Origin: Torymus aiolomorphi
Lineage: Eukaryota > Arthropoda > Insecta > Hymenoptera > Torymidae
Length of the DNA: 64,000 nt
NCBI GenBank assembly: GCA_036365515.1
Contig: CM070873.1
Location: forward strand, 224,083,876-224,147,875
Reading direction: 5' to 3'
Made by a program: the position numbers and the translations under genes. Below are positions 46,001 through 57,869 of the stretch, piece after piece; positions within the stretch are counted from its first letter, which is position 1; the number at the start of each line of letters is the position of its first letter. Under the pieces are notes generated by a model, which was given only the letters and a program-made list of their open reading frames with translations, was not told the DNA's origin and did no database searches.

Positions 46001-46107
46001 GGTTCAAGGGCGTAAAGTGCAACTTCAAAATTATTCAGCCAGCGGACGTAAAGTACTACTGAACGCCCAAGAGACGTAATAGCTAACATTACTCCTACAA
46101 AACTCTA

Positions 46108-46831
46108 TACACGGAGAGAAATTTTAGAGTAAAAATTACCAAGGTGCCTTGGTAGCGCATGGACAGACTGTCAAAAGCCGTGTTATTCCCAGGTTTCTAA
46201 TACAATTTATAAGTTTCCCAAGAAAAACTACCATAACCACTTAAAAAAAATACCAAATTATCTGAATAAAAATTACCAGAAACACTGGTAAAAATTGAGA
46301 TCTAGTCATTTTTACAAGGTAACCTAAGAATTTTTACTAAGAAAACTGATAAATTTTACCAAATAACCTGGTATTTGTGTACTCGCGCATGCGCACTGCG
46401 CATTATTGTGTTTCAGAAGATTGATACTAGAGGCGTGCGCGACGTTAAAATGAAAATAATACACATATTTTCAGTAAGTAATAACGGCGATTCAAATGAC
46501 TGTTGGTAACAGCTTCTGTGGCGCAGTCGGAACGTCGGACTCTCAACCCAAAGATCGTCGGATCGAATCCCGCTTCCGTAAAAGTTTTTTTTCAGTTTAA
46601 TGTTTTTTCATCATTGTTTCTGTCTCTATTTCTATAATATTAAAATACTATATATCCATCAATATGGATAAAAAAAGTTACTTTTTTTAATTTAAATTAA
46701 CTAAAAAAAAATTTTACCAAGGCACTTTGGTAAAAACTTTGAAATTGTCAGTCTGTCCATCCATTACCATAGAAACTGGTAATTTTGTCTCGAATATTTG
46801 TAATTTTCACTACAAAATTTCTCTCCGTGTA
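46108..46831. mobile_element. 724-bp element with ACACGGAGA ends and a tRNA-like core
   Basis: The ends TACACGGAGAGAAATTTT and the complement at 46814-46831 match. Inner arms pair, including CCAAGGTGCCTTGG / CCAAGGCACTTTGG and GGACAGACTGTCA / TCAGTCTGTCC. A tRNA-like segment lies at 46512-46581. The ends are shared with the palindrome at 3302-3538. Confidence 0.7.
46512..46581 (+). pseudogene. tRNA-derived sequence (degenerate)
   Basis: It has an A-box-like TGGCGCAGTCGG and a B-box-like GATCGAATCCC at normal spacing. The anticodon-loop region GGACTCTCAACCCAAAG resembles a tRNA-Met anticodon arm with changes. The acceptor ends do not pair, and the anticodon and T stems carry mismatches, so I call it a tRNA-derived relic or SINE-like head and not a working tRNA. 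Confidence 0.55.
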
Positions 46832-47806
46832 GAGCCTACGCATTTTACGCCCGTGGGGGCGAAAATTATTTTAATTATGTAACTAATACCTTATTTTTAT
46901 TTCTAAAATTCATAAGAATTTTTTCAGACATTTATGAAAAGTCAAAGCCTATATTAAAAAATTATATCCTACATAAAGAAGATTACAGTTACCAACACAT
47001 CCCTATTTTTCATTATTCTTTCTCAATTTTGAACTTTCTATAGTATATATGCATCTTGGGAGGACAAGAGAAGAGAAGTCTATATACGGAAAATTTCGTA
47101 CACAGATTTGTAAATATCTCACAAATTTTCAGAAGGCTAGGTGAGATAGAAGTTGAGATATTAACGTTTTCGTTTTTTGGAAAACATGGGCTCTTATGAG
47201 AAGTTGCGATTTCTTTGTACTCATTTGAGTATTATAAAGCATTAAACATTGAGATTCTCTTCATATTTTTTGTAGTAGAAAATGAATTTATGATAAAGAC
47301 TTATTACCCTTCAGTAATATTATTGGTGGCCACTGACTTATAACAAAAATACTTGGAATACAAAAACGTACATTTTCGATGTCCCCATGTGAGCCGCTTC
47401 TCACTGAAATTTCAGGTTGTGCTTCCTTCTCTATTAAAAATTTATACTTTTTCAACATAAAATTTTTAGATTTGATAAAAACTTTGCAGAGTTATTTTTT
47501 AAGATTGTCTTTGTGAAGGTTAAATATTCTTGATTAATAAAAGTGATTATTTTTAATTAATATAAGATAATTGAAGAGACCGTCGTTCGATATCTCGGCG
47601 TACTAAGAAATAATCGCTGGCCCAACACTGACTCTCCCAACTGCGAGTCTCGTAGTTATACATGCGTTATAATGCTTCTGATATTGTGCAGTTCTGTACC
47701 AGTGCCACTGTGAAAAGGGATTGTTGTTAAAGTCCCATGCGATTTGATTGACGTTGTTTTGTTGAAAATTTTTGTATAGAAGCTCGTTTTATAATTGCGG
47801 TCAAAC
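46832..47806. other. spacer before the Sly1 pseudogene
   Basis: AT-rich DNA. The part around 47090-47215 resembles, in inverted orientation, sequence near 60360-60470 (shared GAAAACATGGGCTCTTATGA-like block). The last 200 bases may be the former promoter of the pseudogene. Confidence 0.4.
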
Positions 47807-50800
47807 ATGGGGAGTCTACGCGAAATGCAAATAAGTAAGTTTATTCATTGCATCAGCTTTCCTATAGCCTCCTTTACACCTTGTTTTGAATAACAAATGT
47901 TTTTTTTGGAACGGTTAATTTTGATGATATTGTTATTAAAACAATTTAAATTATCATTAAATTATATCTTGTTTCGTTTTTTCTCCATATTAATTTTAAG
48001 ATTATTAGATAGTTAAGATACATATGTTTATAAATTTCTGTATTTACCATTCATACTTACTGCATAAAATATATATTTAATATATAAAGCATTGCCATGT
48101 TAATTTTTATTTATTTATCAATTTAATTAAAACAGTATTACAATACTTAAATACATATTTGATAGAATATTTTGAGAGATAAATAATTCACCGAAAAAAA
48201 ATCGACGAAGCACCGCCATACAAAATTTTAGCAGGAGATATTTTTACTGTAACTATTTGTATCCACGTAGTAAATATATCGCATGGAAATGGTTAGAATA
48301 GGAATAGATTAGTCACCTTGGCGAACAAATAAATAGTTGCGTCAAAATAATTTTGTTATTTTCTGACAGCCGAACTAATATGTCTAGGCCTGAGAGCTAT
48401 TCGAATTGCTCGCGGTATGTTTATATAGCTATAGCAGCAATGCCAATCGCATTGAAGTGATAATACGCGCGCCGATACATGCTTTATGTCATTTGAAATT
48501 TTTGCAAGTGCTATAGAAGGTTAAATTTAAAGTGGCTCCGGCGTTTTTTTCTAACTTATACACACAAATTTTTTACAATGCTTACTTCACATATTATAAT
48601 TTGAGAAACAAAATAATATGAAAAAATGGTTCTTAACGTTACAAGAATTTTTTTTTTTTGGTACTTCAAGAGAACTCTTTTTTCATATTTTATTGTTTTT
48701 CAAATTTTAATATGTGAAGCATCGTAAAAAATTTGTGAATATAAGTAAAAACAAAAACAGCCACCTTAAAGTTTTGCGTTTTGTAAATGAAATATGGTAT
48801 TAAACATGGTACGATGAAATTACCAGTAAATATGTTGAAAGTTTTTTTTATAAATAAGTCAATTTAGTGTATATATAAATTTAAATTTGATTTTGTATTA
48901 AAAGTAGAGTATAAATATTAATACGCCATAACCAAAAATATCATAATTATCTCTAAGAATTGTATACCTTTATTAACATTAGGATAAGAATAGCAAAGCA
49001 CGTACATGTTTTTTTTTTTTTCGGAATGCGATGGTACGAATATAATGTCGTATGGCTCTATAGCAGCTTTACTGCACACTACAAAACGGTATAGCTCTCA
49101 CACCTATACTATTTGCGTTAGGGTCTCCTACCTATATGGTATGCTCATGTCAAACTGCAGTATGGCGGTGCCTCCTTGACTTTTTTTCAGCTATGAAATG
49201 TAACTTCTGTTAACAATACCTTAATAATTTATACATTTTTTTAGATTTTATAAGGAAAATGCTTAATTTAAATAAGCCTGAGCCCAAAACAGAGGGTGCA
49301 ATTCCAGTTTTTAAAGTTCTAATTCATGATCGCATTGGTCAAGATATAATTTTTCCATTAATTCCAATAAAAGAGATGAGAGAAGAACTTGAAGTAACAC
49401 TTTATATGTACGTATAAAATTATCATCAAATTTATTTATTATAATTTTGTAATTTTGTATTAACAGTTCTTATAACTATAATTTACATATTAACGTTATA
49501 GGCAATTACACACAGATAGAGACCCTATATCCGAAGTTCTAGCAGTTTATTTTGTGTTCCATCATATGAAAATATTCAGCGGATTGGTAAAGATTTGCAA
49601 AACAATTTGTATGATATTTATCACATGAATTTTATATCACCAATTCTAAGGCATAAAATGAAAGGCCTGGCTAATGCTGCTGTAATGGCAAGGGCTGCCT
49701 CTAATATTCACAAGGTATTTATTAAATACTTAGACAAACTAGTCGATCAATTTTTTATGTATATTCTATAAATTTTTTGAACTTATAAAACAAATTTATA
49801 TAATTAAGAAACGTAATTAAAACTTAATAATAAGATAAAAAGTGTTTTGGTTACTTTTCTTTTCTTTTTTTGATTGAAGGTATTTAATCAATATGTCAAT
49901 TCTATCTCATTAGAAGATGATCTTTTTATTCTTTCACATCAAAATAGTGATATTATCTCTCATCATGGTGAGGTTCATGAAAAGAAAATCGTTTAATTAT
50001 AAAATAATGATGTTTTATTTAAATTTGATATATAAATTATATTTTACAGCCTTAAATGTATGAAATCACTGATACTATTGTTGACAGCCTTTTTTCAGTG
50101 TTCGTAACATTAAGAAAAGTTCCAATTATCAGATGTTTAAAAAAAATTTGATAAAAAATTGAGAGACAATGTCTCGGATTCAAGAAATACATTATTCCAA
50201 GGTGAAGGAACTAATCATTTTAGGTAATAAAATTATTATTAAACTAAAAATTACTATGTGAAATGTATTGGAAACCTCAGTAAAAAATACAACAAAGTTA
50301 TTCCTGAGTAAAACATATATAACTATACCATATGTAGAAAATGATGTATATACAACAAATCCATAACCAGTTTTCAGAAATCATTGTTGATAGTACTCGA
50401 CCGCAGTGTAGACATGGCAACAGTGTTTCACCATACATGGACGTACTAGGCATTAGCTCATGATGTGCTAGAGTTATCGCTAAATAAACTTGTTGTTGAG
50501 GAAAGTGCTGGGAAATCACCCGCCGGTGGAGCGCATTCTAAAACGCGTGCTTGTGAGCTTGTCAGTGCTGACAAATTTTGGTCTCACCATAAGGGCAGTT
50601 CATTACCACGTGTTGCTGAAGCTATTCAAGAAGAGCTTGAGCAGTGTAGAACTTTTGAGCAAGAAGTAAAGGAATTGAAATCATCTACGGTGTGTAATAA
50701 TCATTAGTTTTATCCGTTATCATGATATATATTATATTAGTTGCATTAAGTACCATATCATATATTAATCATGGTATGTACATTTAATGTAAAAATATTT

Positions 50801-51108
50801 TATTGTAGGAAAATGATGACCCAGTATTAATGGTTTCAGATAGTATAGATGAACTAAAAAGTGTTCTCTCCCAGATGTGTCGGAAATGAAACGCCTAATT
50901 GATATGCATACGACAATAGCAACTGGTATGTTACAATTGAATTATTTTCTATATTTTTTATTTTATCTTATTTTTATTTGTTATTACAGAAATTTTAAAT
51001 TCAATAAAGTCTCGACGTTTAGACATATTCTTTGAGCTTGAAGAAAAAATTATTAGCAAACAAACATTGGATAGAAGTATTTTAGATATTATTTTTAATC
51101 ACTTTTAA
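47807..51108 (+). pseudogene. SCFD1: unprocessed, truncated Sly1/SCFD1 pseudogene
   Basis: Sly1 is the Sec1/Munc18 protein that supports SNARE assembly in ER-Golgi traffic. Eight former exons with GT/AG borders are visible: 47807-47834, 49245-49407, 49502-49714, 49880-49967, 50050-50223, 50378-50689, 50809-50925 and 50990-51108. They cover roughly the first two thirds of the protein (LNLNKPEPKTEGAIPVFKVL, VTLRKVPIIRC, VSADKFWSHHKGSSLPRVAE, LEEKIISKQTLDRSILDII). Damage: a frameshift near 49558 (after AVYFVF), an in-frame TAA at 50053 in exon 5, a deletion with frameshift after PIIRC near 50138, TAG at 50447-50449 where the family has Gln, and a frameshift near 50868. The C-terminal third is missing. 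Retained introns mean it arose by DNA duplication. An intact Sly1 gene should exist elsewhere. Confidence 0.9.
48190..49192. mobile_element. about 1-kb TIR element in pseudogene intron 1
   Basis: The left end ACCGAAAAAAAATCGACG...CACCGCCATAC and the right end GTATGGCGGTGCC...GACTTTTTTTCAG are imperfect inverted repeats of about 32 bp. An inner foldback at about 48565-48765 (ACAAATTTTTTACAATGC / GCATCGTAAAAAATTTGT) adds a second palindrome. No coding capacity. Confidence 0.55.
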
Positions 51109-52467
51109 TAATTCTTTTTTTCTTATTGAAAACTCGAAATCCTAAGTCGAGAATTAATTACTCAGGCTGTACACGATTTAAAAAAGAATAAATGGATTAT
51201 AGTACTTTAATATTACGTGATTGAAAAAACTTAATTCGTTTTTCCATTATTTTTAATATTGCTCTCGATAATTGTTTGCGCGATTGACGACCATGATGGT
51301 ATAGAGCCCTTAATTTATTGAAAAAAAAATTTAATAACACGTCAAAAGATAAAGGAAAAAATTTTCCCATCGAATCACATTATATTATATAAATTTTATT
51401 TCTGTCACATAATATTATACATTACAATGTTGTTACACACTCAGAGGAAATTATTGTAACCGTTACTATAAAAGTACCAGACTGTATCGTGCAATAATGG
51501 CACAAAAATAAAATATGGTAAATGATGACATATTTTTAACTATATTTGTAAATTAGAATACAAATACCATAAATTTCTTGTAAAAATTACTAGAAAATCT
51601 TGGTCTTTTAAATATTATAGTGAAGGATTCCGAAAAACATTGTAAATTTAACAAGATTTCTATTTACTATGTCACTTGAATAAATATAAAACGTTAATTA
51701 TTTGTAAGATTAAGGCGATCATAAAATTCTCTATTAGCAGGAACAAAGAGGTGATTCGATTACTTTAACTTCGAATTTTGAGAAAATTTTTCTCTTTTTG
51801 ACTGTACTTTCTGCAAAAATCATACGCGCAAGTATAAGATATATTTTTTGCATCAAAAAATTGAATGAAAAGAAAAAGGATTCTTGCAAACGTTGGTTTA
51901 TGGGAGATTTCGTATCTCTTTGAGCTTTGAAGGAGCGGAATTAAGTTCTAGAGTCTCTTATGAAAAGTTAATAGCACTCACTAGAAGAATGTCAAGGAAA
52001 TATGAAGAAAGCTGCAATATTAGAGCCTAACGCTTAAAGAAAAAAAGTTCTGGACATTTTTATTTTTATTTTTATTTTGAAAAAAATCTTAATAAAAATA
52101 TCTCGTTTTCAAACGATAACAATTCAATCTTCAAAAGTCTTAAATAGAATTTCAAACAGAGAAAATAAAACTAGAGGAAAGAGCTTTCATTTACTTCCAA
52201 AGTTATGAAAGTAGTTGAGTAATGAAAATGCACTGTTAGATCCCTTAAATTCGCTGTTCGACGTCATGCATATTTTGGTGCATTTTTAGTTTGAAATTGT
52301 ATTTAAGAATTTCCAAGATTGAATGGTTACTGTTTGAAAAATAAACTTTTTACAAGACTTTTTTCAAAATAAAACTAAAAATATCCAAATCTTGAGTTTT
52401 TTAAGCGTTAGGGTCTAATATTGCAGCTTTATTCATGTTTCTACATCCAAAAACATATCCCAAAGTT
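51109..52467. other. gene-free AT-rich DNA
   Basis: No gene is seen. Segments near 52015-52130 and 52330-52420 are partly complementary (a TAACGCTTAAAGAAAAAAAG-like block and its inverse), which suggests another diverged foldback of about 450 bp. Confidence 0.4.
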
Positions 52468-52780
52468 TAAGGGGGTGAGGAATACCGACCTATTATGCAA
52501 CCTACCTTACCGATCGGACAGCAGTAATTCGTTATAATTCGATTGTTACTACGATTAACGACTTATCCAATTTTTCTTGCCCTTTGACGAAATTTCGTTC
52601 CAGAAATTGTTAAAGGTGTCCTTCAAATTTTAACTCAAAACTTTGCAGAATGGTAGATAATTACATTACGGAGGGCAGGCGAATTTGGATAAGTCGTTTA
52701 TCGTAGTAACAATCGAATTACTGCTGTCCGGCCGGTACGGTAGGTCGCATAATAGAGGTCGGTATTCCACACCCCCTTAA
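52468..52780. mobile_element. 313-bp foldback MITE with TTAA ends
   Basis: Arms of about 100 bp begin TTAAGGGGGTGAGGAATACC and end with the complement CACACCCCCTTAA. They share CCGACCTATTATGC, GATTGTTACTACGAT and AACGACTTATCCAA blocks. TTAA at both ends is the target duplication used by piggyBac-type elements. Confidence 0.75.
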
Positions 52781-52831
52781 GACAAATTCGTGATCCGAAA
52801 CAAATTATTTTATTTCTTGATCAATGAATAC

Positions 52832-53201
52832 ATTAAGGGGATGTGCAACCCTAATTTCAATATTTTTTTAAATCAACATTCAAACATTTATTTGGAAAAA
52901 GACAGCTGTCAAGCGCTCCGTACACGCAAACACTATATGCAGATTTTTTTCTGGATAATTCTATTGATATTTGCGTGAGTTATGCTCGTTTGAAAAGTAG
53001 GTCAATTGTAGATTCCTACTTACCGACAGTACGGTTTTTATTTAATTAAATAAATTCTCATCATTTTTTTGGAAAAAGACGTCTGTCAAGCGCTCCGTAC
53101 ACGCAAACACTATATGCAGATCTTTTTCTGGATAATTCTATTGATATTTGCGTGAGTTATGCTCGTTTGAAAAATAACGTCGGTACTCACATCCCCTTAA
53201 T
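52832..53201. mobile_element. 370-bp MITE with TTAAGGGGATGTG ends and internal direct repeats
   Basis: The ends ATTAAGGGGATGTG and CACATCCCCTTAAT are perfect inverted repeats. Inside, a block of about 105 bp (starting near TCAAGCGCTCCGTACACGCA, 52908 and 53083) is repeated directly with few changes. Confidence 0.75.
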
Positions 53202-53526
53202 GAAAGTTTAATACTATACCAATCCAAGAAAATTAAACATAAATAATTATTTCATAATAATTGAATCAATTATAATTGTCTCAAGTATATAATTACTGAT
53301 TTAGTAATTTTATACTTACATAAAGATTTCGATCTATATATAAATACAGTAAACACGTCATTTTAGACTGTAATATACATCAATAAAATGTTCTTATCTA
53401 TTTTTTTAAAGATTATAAAAAATGAAATAAATTTATAATTTCACCTTTTATGTTGTGAATTTGCAATGTATAATTTAAAAACGGTCAAACCTTTTACAAA
53501 TAAGCAGTCGAGTTGAGATAACTATA

Positions 53527-54445
53527 TAGGATGACTTCACCAGTAAATGAACAAATAAGGAAATTGTAATTTTTGTTATTCAATTAAGAGTCTTAAAAAT
53601 GGATTAAAAGTACAAATCTTTTTTAATTAGTATTTTAAAATCTTCAAACTTTACGTCAGTGACAAAATTGTAGATAAAGAATAAAAGTAGAAATTTTGTT
53701 TGAGAGAAATCTGTAAATATCTCCTAAAAACCAGTAAATGGACACGTGGTACTAGTGACTGAACACTTTGAAACCAGTGAATGAACACATACTTTGTATG
53801 TACTTGTGTAAGTTCAGTAACAGTAATTTTAGAATCTGAATGTTGAAAGTTAACACAAGGATGATAATGATAGACTTCATGTATTAAAACTAAACATTAA
53901 ATATTAAACATTATTAATTTTCCATACAGTACAGCATGATGTGCGAATAACGTTCATTCACTGGGTTGTCGGGATAAGACTCGCGGCCCAGCAAAGAAGT
54001 GTTCGTTCGTTCACTAGATTCAAGAGTATAAAATGAACCAAAGTTGGAGCACGTAAATTATATTTAAATACTTAACTTTTTTCTTAAAAATAATGTCGAA
54101 TCGTCAACTAATAAGTATAAAACTTCATTTAGACGTAAGATTTTAGCACAAAAACTTTCGATTTTGAAAAAACTTCAGCATATGCCTACAGTGCATCTGC
54201 GCCACCCTTATAGTGAATGCTGTATATTTAATTTTCATCACGATACCGCAATATTAATAATTTTTTTCATCCGAGGTAATTCATTTTATAGCGTCTACAA
54301 TGTATAAAATGAAAGGAAATTTCGCAAAGATTTCAAAATCATGATTATATTTGATACACAAAATGTACAAATTTTACAATTTTAAATATTATATCAAAAT
54401 GTTCATTCACTGGTGACTGTTCCAATACTGGTGTAGTCACCCTAC
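53527..54445. mobile_element. about 920-bp TIR element with subterminal repeats
   Basis: The left end TAGGATGACTTCACCAGT matches the complement of ACTGGTGTAGTCACCCTA at the right. Motifs like CCAGTGAATGAACA recur in both orientations near both ends (53538, 53732, 53772, 53952, 54006, 54398). No transposase frame is present. Confidence 0.65.
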
Positions 54446-54660
54446 GTTCAAATCATTCAAAAGGGAAGATAAACTTAAAGGAGATTAGATCATATGTGCG
54501 GTATGGCCCATCAGAATGCATAGGACCCAGCCACAGAAAGAAAAATAACGAGCTATTGCATCTCCATCTCCCTCGAAGGCCCCTCTAACGTACGATAACG
54601 AAGTAAAACCTATCCAGCATCAACGCCCCTCGCGGCCAAAATTCGAACTGCTTATTAAAG

Positions 54661-55126
54661 GACAAACACTGCTGATTAGCATGAGCGGTATACGAACCAA
54701 AGATTATTTAATTAAAAAATAAAATAAGTAGTGATCCGATGAACGTCTTAAAATCATTTATTGATTTGTCTGATATTATCAGATATATTAGCAATGGCAC
54801 GAAGGCCTTATGTGGAAGGCGAGAGAGAGTTTATAAAGCAAATCACATAATATTTTATAGGTTAGCCAAAGAACTGTGTTGCACAGTGCTACTAACTCTG
54901 CTGAGCAATCGGTATTTTCTTTGGCTAACCTACAAAATATTATGCGATTTGCCTTATAAACTCTCTCGCCTGTCACATAACGCCTTGTGTGATTGCCAAT
55001 ATATCTTACAATATCGGATAAATCAGTAAAAAACTTTTCGACGTTCATACCATCCCTATTTATTTTATTTTTTAATTAAATAAACTTTTCTTCATATACT
55101 GCTCATGCTAAATAGCTGTGTTTATC
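54661..55126. mobile_element. 466-bp foldback element with about 200-bp arms
   Basis: Left arm 54661-54878 and right arm 54908-55126 pair along most of their length (GCATGAGCGGTATA / TATACTGCTCATGC; GATGAACGTC / GACGTTCAT; AATATTTTATAGGTTAGCC and complement). The loop is about 30 bases. The two-strand open frames are palindrome shadows. Confidence 0.75.
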
Positions 55127-55136
55127 CTTCAATAAG

Positions 55137-55216
55137 CAATTCGGATTTTGTCGTAAGGGGCGCTGACGCTGGTCTTAACAAGGCGAATACGTACTATCTG
55201 ACGAAATCCGAATTTC
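55137..55216. repeat. 80-bp hairpin
   Basis: AATTCGGATTTTGTCG at the left and TGACGAAATCCGAATTT at the right pair around a GC-richer loop. Confidence 0.65.
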
Positions 55217-55257
55217 TCGCAGTCAAAAGAAAATTTACTATAGACACATGCATGAGC

Positions 55258-56578
55258 AATTCTACAGGAAATCCACACTTGGAGGGTCCAAAAGTAAACA
55301 AAAAAATGTTGACCTCTGCAATACATTTTTTCTCCTTCTATAGGTTATACGATAGACGAGAAAAATGTCGAACTAACGAAAACAATGGGTCTGAAGTTTG
55401 CATCATTGAAGTGCAACGAAATAATTTTTTATACAATTGATTAAAGTTATTAAACAACGGAAATTTTATCTAAATCTTTGTTATAAATTTATTTGATACT
55501 ATAAAATAATAAATCTACACGCAAAATTAATATTAATTATTATAAACTTGAAGTAAAATCAAATATTTTTTTATTTCGTTGCGCTACAACGTTGCAAACT
55601 TCAGACCCATCGAAAACAACAGTCTTGTGACACAGTTTTAACCGCACATTAATTTTTTTGTGGAAATTTAACATGTACGTGAACAAATTTTGCATAAGAA
55701 GAAAAGAACTTTAATTTAAGAAGAGCATTTTTATAATCGTAAGCTTCTGTGCAAAGTTATGTGGATTTGAAAATCATGAAAGGGCCAATTCAGAATTCGA
55801 TATTGAATTTTACGTTATTTCATTTATATTGTGATTTACATCAAAAGGTTGTAGTCTTAAGTTCAGAATTTTGCTATAGAGTACCGGATAACTGAGATAA
55901 TTAAAAAGGACTGAAAATTAGTGTACTTTACTATAATAATACTTTTTATCAGCTTAACATGCACAAATAATTAATACAAAAAGAAAACATCAATTTACGT
56001 CTTGATAAAATTCAGTTATATACCTTGCGTAATCAAGGGGCGCTCTGAAGGCAAGTTATGTTCACTAATACATCGTTCTACAAAGTTTCAAGGCAAAAAC
56101 GATGAGAACTTTGTTCATTCTTGAAACGAGTTTTCGTTAATTTTCGTTTTAAAAATAAACAAATGTGTTATCGTTATTTCGATTTCAAACTTTGTAGAAC
56201 GGTGTATTACTGGATTACACAGGGAAACATAATTTATTTAAGATGTAAAGTCCCTATTCTGTTTTTTAAATTAATTTTTACGTGTTTCGCCAAACAATGC
56301 TAGCGGATGAGTGGAACTATTACATCCTCTTAAGATTTTGCTCATTTTTCAAATTATCAGTGACAGTTTTTCGTCCATATTTTTCCCACGTTAAATTTCC
56401 ATAAGAAAAATTCAGGTGCGGTTTCAACAGTGCCACAAGACTGTTTTCGACGTTGATTTGACATTTTTCTCGTCTATTTGCGTGACCTATAGAACGAGAA
56501 CAAGTCCATTGCAGATGTGTCTCTACAAAATTCTTTTATTTATTTTTTACCTTCTAAGTGTGGATTTCCTGTAGAATT
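55258..56578. mobile_element. about 1.3-kb inverted-repeat element, host of a nested MITE
   Basis: 55258-55280 and 56556-56578 are exact inverted repeats of 23 bases. Further inner blocks pair (AATGTCGAACTAACG, CTTGTGACACAGTTTTAACC and complements near 56400-56480). The 8-bp-duplication MITE at 55385-55610 interrupts its left arm. Related sequence lies at 41025-41668. Confidence 0.65.
55385..55610. mobile_element. 226-bp MITE with 8-bp target duplication, copy 2
   Basis: The ends ATGGGTCTGAAGTTTGCA and TGCAAACTTCAGACCCAT are perfect inverted repeats. CGAAAACA flanks it on both sides (55377-55384 and 55611-55618). It is similar along its whole length to 45777-46000. Confidence 0.87.
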
Positions 56579-56699
56579 ACCCATTTACGGCAAAATTCGA
56601 ATAAGAAGATATTATGATGACAGGGTAATTAAATAAAAAAGAAGACTATATCTTGCGAGATCTTGCGTATGTGCATACGGAGAGGAATTATTTATTAAT

Positions 56700-57000
56700 C
56701 AGCACGCGGCACCGATAATCATCGACCGAGACATCGTTCAATATAATACAAGCGGAGGTCCCCTCGTGCGCGCCGGCGCACACGCCACATATATATAGCG
56801 ATTGCAAAACAATATCTGCGTGTAAGCGAATGCGTCAACGTGTATGCGCGCAGCGCCTATATAAGCATATATCTATAAAGCGAGCGAGACGCGTGCGCGC
56901 GCCGCAGAGCCGTTGCCGGCAACCGCACGCGAGAGAGCCGATAACCTCTATTATCTCTTTCCCTTTCTTTCTTTCGCCATTGTTCAGCATTTCTTTTTAC
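56700..57000. promoter_or_regulatory. CpG-rich patch
   Basis: GC/CpG-rich segment with CGCGCGCCGCAGAGCCG near 56895, in AT-rich surroundings. It looks like a promoter patch, but I see no adjoining coding exon. Confidence 0.3.
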
Positions 57001-57869
57001 TTCTTCTTAAGTGCCGTGTGCCTCATCATTTGGAAGGTTCAATTTTATAGTTCATTTGGTTGATAGTTGGGTTAGGGATCAAATTTAAAAATTTTGGAGT
57101 TAAAGATGTTAAAAGGTTAATGGAAGAATGAACTTACGGAAAATATATGAAAAGGCTTATATTTACTAAAAAAAAACAATTTGTATGTTAATTATCAAAG
57201 ATTACCTGATTAGATTTTTCACTTTATTTTTATCACCTTATCGATTTTAACGTTCAAATGCTAACGTTTGAACTTGTTGCGAAAATTCGTATTTATAATA
57301 GAAAAGACATGTAATAAATCGTTATTCGATTTCAATCATTGATATTCTTCGTATTACGAAAATTACCTAATCTGAGAACAAAAAATTAGCTTTTATGATA
57401 CGTTGATTATCGTTGCGTCACAGGCCTTGAAAGATTCTCGAGTAAATGGTAAGTTATGCACATTCTTTCCACATAGTTATTCCATTCCAAGTGTAAAAAC
57501 AGATTCGCGCATGTAGAATACAACCTTTAAATGTTCAAAGCTCGAAAAAAAATGCATTGTTGCTCACTTCTCCACGAAACAATTGCAATACACAAGGCAT
57601 CTGAGCAGTGTGACGGTAATTTCAGCGCTTAAGCGCAAAATTAATCGCATGGAAAATTTGCGGCCGTAATTCGCCGTTAAAGAGATAAATCGAGCGCGAG
57701 AGTGACGGAGGGTTAACTCGTGAAATGAGTGTAGAAAAGTCATTAACCGCGCGCGCGGCTACTGTTATACGCATGCAGTAAACAAATCGATCAGTCAATC
57801 GATTTCTTTTCTTTTTCCGTTCCCTCATTCTTCCTCTATCCTCATCAATTCGAAATACTAATCTACTCG
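57001..57869. other. gene-free spacer
   Basis: Mixed-composition DNA between two CpG-rich patches. I see no gene. Confidence 0.35.

Noticed and set aside
46512..46581. functional tRNA gene
   Set aside because: A- and B-box-like motifs are present, but the acceptor ends do not pair and the other stems have mismatches.
47807..51108. working Sly1 gene with unusual introns
   Set aside because: At least three frameshifts and two in-frame stops cannot be removed by moving splice sites, and the last third is absent.
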